DNA of 59,080 nt from Tritrichomonas foetus (taxonomy: Eukaryota; Parabasalia; Tritrichomonadida; Tritrichomonadidae), in assembly GCA_001839685.1 (NCBI GenBank), contig MLAK01000217.1, forward strand, positions 190,418 to 249,497, in the 5' to 3' direction. Below, one piece after another: positions 56,201 to 59,080 of the stretch. The position numbers and the translations under genes were made by a program. Within the stretch, counting starts at the first letter, position 1. Every line of letters begins with the position of its first letter. The notes under the pieces are model-generated. The model had not been told where the DNA came from, searched no databases, and saw only the letters and a list, made by a program, of their open reading frames with translations.

Positions 56201-57240
56201 TAAAATTGATTTTGACAGAAGAAGAACAAATTGAAATGGATATCTTTGATTTTAATGTTTCTCAATATTTCGCCTTAAATTATGGAGTTCATCAATTAGT
56301 AAGACCAGAAGATCCAATATCTTATGTTGAAACAGCTGTTGAAGATATAATTGGAAAATTGATCGAAAATCATTTAAAAAATAGTAAATTTCACAAAAAT
56401 AATAAATATTTCAACACCACGAAAATTCAAAAAAAGTGGAAACTAATTAAACAAAGAATCGAATCTTATCGGCTTACTAAAGCTATTATTCCTCTTTGTT
56501 CAGAGATTAAAATAATTTCAAAGCCACCTCCACTATTAACCATCCTTCCAAACTCCTGTAGTAAGTTGTTGATGACCCGAAGGATGATGTTCACCAATAT
56601 TACTAATTCCGAATTTTTCCGTGTATCAAATGCAAAGAATATTCATGTTAAATACAAAAGGATAATGAATACTTTACGAAATATTAAAATTAATAATGAA
56701 GCCATACTTCCATATATCCCATTTAATTCAAAACGTGATGGTTATATTCAATTTATCGAATCTTTTGATGATGAAAGTATTCAAAAGCAATATAAAAATT
56801 TATTGAATTTGGAAGTCGCAATTTCCACTGGTTCTAATTCTTTACTTTTCAACCAAAAATGGAGTGAAAAACGACTCGTAATGAAAATTCAAAAAACATT
56901 GATTGAATTCGAACATAGTATCATTCAAACCGGCCGATATAAGCTTAACAAACTACATAAGATTGTAAATCGATCAATAAGAAGTCATAGATACATGCTT
57001 CGTGTTTCCAAACACAAAGTTGATGATCCAGTAAAAATTGCGGATCAGCTATCTTTGAGCGGAGCTTTTTCATCCTCTTGTGGAGCAGAAAAATGCATTC
57101 TTGTGGCACAGCCATTTAGATACTTACTTGATGCAAAATCAACATGGGTTGTTTTGCTGTTTATATATAAGATTCCAGAATCATATGAACAATTGAGTAT
57201 TTACTCAATGAATAACAACAAAACTATAAAAGGAAAGTAG
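53290..57240 (+). CDS. CEP76/CC2D2A-like downstream ORF: inactive transglutaminase-like domain and long helical C-terminus
   Basis: 1316 residues from ATG 53290, in frame with the upstream ORF across TAA. Residues about 130-350 match the ciliary transglutaminase-like fold: 'NILERALLLCNLLYGYGIDAYVCIGDHHFQRYVWVMTKN', then 'VATVFNHKQIYCNIQKNDDVDVVKWDLEKPNLWAPLF', comparable with CEP76 'DHAVLLCSLLLGFGLNAFVCVG...HAWVMT' and 'VFNHQ...'. The catalytic Cys and His positions are replaced (LERA for DCEDHA, QRYVW for HAW), so the domain is probably a binding module, as in CEP76. The remaining ~950 residues are Lys/Asn/Glu-rich and helical. The predicted role is centriole or basal-body and transition-zone architecture; trichomonads have several flagella. 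Confidence 0.8.
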   Translation: MTPYFPIPIVLSVVANSDNKANDIIYQSTPIEQLIFEKYFKQIRENLKKEKNLNGDDFKKYCKFFITITKHYPAREYQLLGFDQYNIAHFINNYLYNDGLEFLKKYEPNEKFFNKLLYIVSLKGYSIFSRPEPEVMQIRSLTTTKICGLDPNILERALLLCNLLYGYGIDAYVCIGDHHFQRYVWVMTKNDPKLSYETVPNFTMFDCGNHAYSVSSFSHHQYEFPIPTASERVDGQQKIIFSRGINPLLIGINSSKPPGEQINSLPHINDDTRNKMSPMCHWSVTGIWPDRVPCGLKVATVFNHKQIYCNIQKNDDVDVVKWDLEKPNLWAPLFTHMRNDTVYPKERSFLIKHKRTYSKEENHMILRLRRKIVFNSLKKATLKQLDKFTRRTLEYHLECKTLLKLENFYRDGSFLDSIECHLMKLRDTQLFVLLSPVQRHILNTYLKCKEKIIDLNIDSSINPENKDGEYLIKKRNKLLIQFLEGKQRKKINKSMLDLYHSILNYNSNGNLDFLYNEAMIRYFISIEKITNKIGDKLDFKYSFLSENSAAQEDCFDYLIKLKLFFIASFFNKDNPDEPAFKEIYKNNQTKEILADLANKINDDDFALVVEEMSKLDSEFQQKDDPRKTIDTYISNTTDDLMMEILLQFMESKIKPIHLDNEIHISQIKDNIQINIQIELINNYIESITNYTHKNPDQDDLPIPLNFVKKNLRCFFNHKSNFMQQILVENFEEEKNEVLALLEIILYILYNSFYDSQYVYKEKKEISNKNIELTLIEIRKLFQDLSSNRSPNTSSNNSFHLKYTAMYQSFVEFTKSLSNGNHDSNSQGSTYCSEFRKNILERTKKIITDDLKYSFSLKLRRALNILKRRPKHVIPYFEDWFIWQNEENIFHYLENLLASKNEKDFFEKFDDLLMEESKKLNFENTFRKTTFEILEIVKKSLENLKIKTDNSFTGSKNKIDNSKLLQTLNEIIKLILTEEEQIEMDIFDFNVSQYFALNYGVHQLVRPEDPISYVETAVEDIIGKLIENHLKNSKFHKNNKYFNTTKIQKKWKLIKQRIESYRLTKAIIPLCSEIKIISKPPPLLTILPNSCSKLLMTRRMMFTNITNSEFFRVSNAKNIHVKYKRIMNTLRNIKINNEAILPYIPFNSKRDGYIQFIESFDDESIQKQYKNLLNLEVAISTGSNSLLFNQKWSEKRLVMKIQKTLIEFEHSIIQTGRYKLNKLHKIVNRSIRSHRYMLRVSKHKVDDPVKIADQLSLSGAFSSSCGAEKCILVAQPFRYLLDAKSTWVVLLFIYKIPESYEQLSIYSMNNNKTIKGK

Positions 57241-57332
57241 ATTGTTTGTATAAACTGTTTTTATTTGTTTAATTCATCTTATTCATTTTATTTATCTCTA
57301 AAATTACATAATGGCGAATAATTATTGTTTTA

Positions 57333-57414
57333 GATTTTCACAAAACAATGATTTTCAAGAAACAATAATTTTCAAGAAACAATGATTTTCACAAAACAAT
57401 GATTTTCAAGAAAC
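57333..57414. repeat. 17-bp tandem repeat, four full copies
   Basis: AAACAATGATTTTCAAG repeats at 57343, 57360, 57377 and 57394 with single changes (ATAATTTTC; TTTCACA), flanked by partial units. It lies in the 3' spacer between two convergent genes. Its period matches the unrelated 17-bp array at 1-190. Confidence 0.8.
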
Positions 57415-57508
57415 TAAAATTGAGATTAACAGATTTTTAATAATGATATTTTTTCCATAGTAAAACATGTATTTATCTATATATATATCTCTATAGATGG
57501 AACGAAAT

Positions 57509-58102
57509 TCAACAACAATATCCGTTTTGATTTGGTGGAATTGTATCTTCAAATGAAATCACACGATCTTCATTCATACATTTTGACGATTTTTCTTCTT
57601 TCACGCATTCTTCCGCAAGTCTATAAAAAACATCTGTTATATTTATATTGGCAATAGCGCTTCCTTCCATAAAAAGACATCCATTATCTTCTGCATATTT
57701 CCGTCCTTCTTCGAATGAAATAGCACGATTTTCGAGATCAGTTTTATTTCCAAAAACGAGTGTCGGTATATCTGCATTTTCATTTTGGATAAACCTTAGC
57801 CATGTGTTTAATGATTCAAAACTTTCATGTGAAGTGACATCATATACAACTAAAGCGGCATGGCAGCCTCTCGCATATTGCGGAACAAGTGAACGATAGA
57901 GTTCCTGGCCTGCAGTATCCCATATATCGAAGATTCTTTGCTGCCCTTCAACTTCAATCTCGGCTCCGAAATATCCAGCGCCGATTGTTGGAACGTGGTT
58001 GGACGAACAACGGGATCCAGTAAAGCACGAAACAATCGTAGTTTTTCCAACAGCAGAATCACCAATTATTATGATTTTAAATCGATGCTGACTGAGCGAC
58101 AT
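57509..58102 (-). CDS. Rab-family small GTPase, divergent (Rab5/Rab6-group-like)
   Basis: A 197-residue protein from ATG 58102. It has G1 'GDSAVGKT', switch I 'VPTIGAGYFG', G3 'WDTAGQELYRSL', G4 'GNKTDL' and G5 'EGSAIA', where the usual SAK is replaced by SAI. The C-terminus 'NGYCC' carries a di-cysteine prenylation motif. 'LVPQYARGCHAALVVYDVTS' fits the Rab5/Rab6/Rab21 neighbourhood. The G5 change is unusual but such variants occur in trichomonad Rabs. The subtype is uncertain. Confidence 0.92.
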   Translation of the reverse strand: MSLSQHRFKIIIIGDSAVGKTTIVSCFTGSRCSSNHVPTIGAGYFGAEIEVEGQQRIFDIWDTAGQELYRSLVPQYARGCHAALVVYDVTSHESFESLNTWLRFIQNENADIPTLVFGNKTDLENRAISFEEGRKYAEDNGCLFMEGSAIANINITDVFYRLAEECVKEEKSSKCMNEDRVISFEDTIPPNQNGYCC

Positions 58103-58800
58103 AACAAAAATGAAATTTAAATTTGGGAAAATTTTAGCGAAAACTTTTTCTGAAGAAAACTGAATTTATGTCAAATATTCAATTTCTGATGGAAATTGAC
58201 CTTAACCGTATTATTAAGCGACTCACCATACGTAAAAGCCATATAAACATAGAAAAAGTTTCCTAAAATCCGAACATGCTTGAGAACGAGTAAGATCGAC
58301 AATGAAATTTCCCAAAAACACAATTCACTTAAATGTCCGACTAAAATAGCTGTAAAATTCTGTTGTTGTTGACAATCTTCGATATCTGGTTGTTGTGACA
58401 GTCAACGATATTGCACGATAAACGGTTTGCATTCGATAAGAGGATTCAAAGTCAGCGAATCAATGATCAAGAGTTATGTAGAAATGTGTAAAATCAGAAG
58501 GGATGAACTCATGACAGGTTTTGGTAAAAAAATAGCGATTCCGATTTTTTTGACGTGAGTGAAAAATTAAAATCTCAAAATTCGACCACGCTAATGATAA
58601 ACGGCCAAAACAAACTTTTTCATAAAGGAAATTGAGGGTCTCAACATTCGACCATAAATAAACGTACATACAATCTGATAACCGTAATTCTTTGAGACTG
58701 CATAGCATAATTTCGACAAGCAAATACCTATCTCATTGACAAGATTAAAAGTTACCAATTTCAGGAAATTGAAGACAAACAATAAATTACCTGAGATTGG
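58103..58800. other. Upstream spacer of the Rab gene with weak coding traces
   Basis: Two small plus-strand traces: ATG 58167, reading 'SNIQFLMEIDLNRIIKRLTI' for 32 codons and then shifting to a second readable piece, and ATG 58463 with 31 codons ('IKSYVEMCKIRRDELMTGFG'), preceded by TAAACGGTTT at 58420. TAAACGGCC occurs at 58596. They may be relics or parts of split genes. I do not count them as genes. Confidence 0.25.
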
Positions 58801-58805
58801 AGTTA

Positions 58806-58930
58806 GTATTAGTAAGAAGTGATTTCGGTACCTCCTGAAAATAATAAAACTTTTTGAAATCCCTCGCTCACNCTCGGTCTTTCCAAAAATCATTAATGTA
58901 TTTTTATACCAAAATCACTTCTTACTGATT
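58806..58930. mobile_element. Short inverted-repeat (MITE-like) element
   Basis: AGTAAGAAGTGATTT at 58811-58825 recurs inverted at about 58910-58926 (AAATCACTTCTTACT), within longer imperfect arms ending in GGTA/TACC. The interior is GC-richer and contains CCCTCGCTCACNCTCGGTCTTTCC with one ambiguous base. Length is about 125 bp. No coding capacity. Confidence 0.5.
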
Positions 58931-59080
58931 AATGAAAAAATATATGTATGTAATAAATGAAAATATAAATCCGCTAAACGATGAAAAGGATATGATGATG
59001 GTTGATGAATGATTGTGAGGAATACGATGAGGAAATGAGATATGAGATATGATATGTCATGAGCGAAAATGACAAGTGGA

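Noticed and set aside
58460..58893. Two minus-strand ORFs near the right end
   Set aside because: Low-complexity, one crosses an N, and neither shows a domain.
1..59080. tRNA genes
   Set aside because: I scanned intergenic sequence by eye for B-box (GGTTCRANTCC) matches and found none convincing; a tRNAscan would be decisive.

Overview
The window looks like a chromosome piece from a trichomonad protist, most likely Tritrichomonas or a close relative. It is very AT-rich outside a few highly expressed genes, and its genes are almost all intronless single ORFs with short 5' leaders on both strands. The content is typical of parabasalids: BTB/ankyrin giants, asparagine-rich proteins, a mariner element, and a small enzyme with a ferredoxin-like hydrogenosomal presequence (MLSQV...). 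Species assignment is inference; no rRNA or other marker is present. A few N characters (42340, 42358-42359, 42541, 58872) mark unresolved bases.

Layout. 1-8 kb: a 17-bp tandem repeat, an Sds3/BRMS1-like chromatin subunit, an ARM-like helical protein, a membrane protein with a late frame break, a papain-family protease, an exostosin-like glycosyltransferase, a small Lys-rich protein and a 474-bp element with 23-bp terminal inverted repeats. 8.3-14.4 kb: a 2034-residue disordered Ser/Pro/Asn/Lys-rich protein. 15-22.8 kb: DYRK-type kinase, ribosomal protein uL14, exocyst Sec8, a Man1/Src1-type inner nuclear membrane protein and a polytopic membrane protein. 23.2-25.3 kb: a decayed ankyrin-repeat pseudogene. 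25.5-33 kb: a probable hydrogenosomal thioesterase, a ZnF-UBP/USP deubiquitinase and a 1557-residue BTB-like/ankyrin protein. 33.5-36.3 kb: a kelch gene split by an intact mariner transposon. 36.4-45.7 kb: ArfGAP, CDK and Rab4-like GTPase (the last two share a 46-bp divergent promoter), a TPR-like protein, RACK1, ribosomal protein uS9 and a UAS plus tandem SUMO-like protein. 46.9-58.1 kb: an FKBP-like/TPR protein, a type II membrane protein, a tail-anchored repeat protein, a decayed gene, a CEP76/CC2D2A-like ciliary gene divided by one in-frame TAA, and a second Rab. The right end holds a short inverted-repeat element.

Most genes are housekeeping functions: trafficking (Sec8, two Rabs, ArfGAP), signalling kinases, translation (uL14, uS9, RACK1), ubiquitin-like systems (USP, UAS/SUMO-like) and basal body/flagellum (CEP76/CC2D2A-like, possibly the TPR protein). 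There is no evidence for operons. Two promoter-like signals recur near starts: an (A/G)(A/G)CCGTTTA word, with a 15-mer shared by two divergent promoters, and TTGGCCTTT placed 6-10 bp before the ATG of all three translation genes.

The most notable observations are the CEP76/CC2D2A-like gene with a single in-frame stop, the mariner insertion whose removal restores the kelch frame, the hydrogenosomal FlK-like thioesterase, the UAS plus double SUMO-like architecture, and the promoter words.
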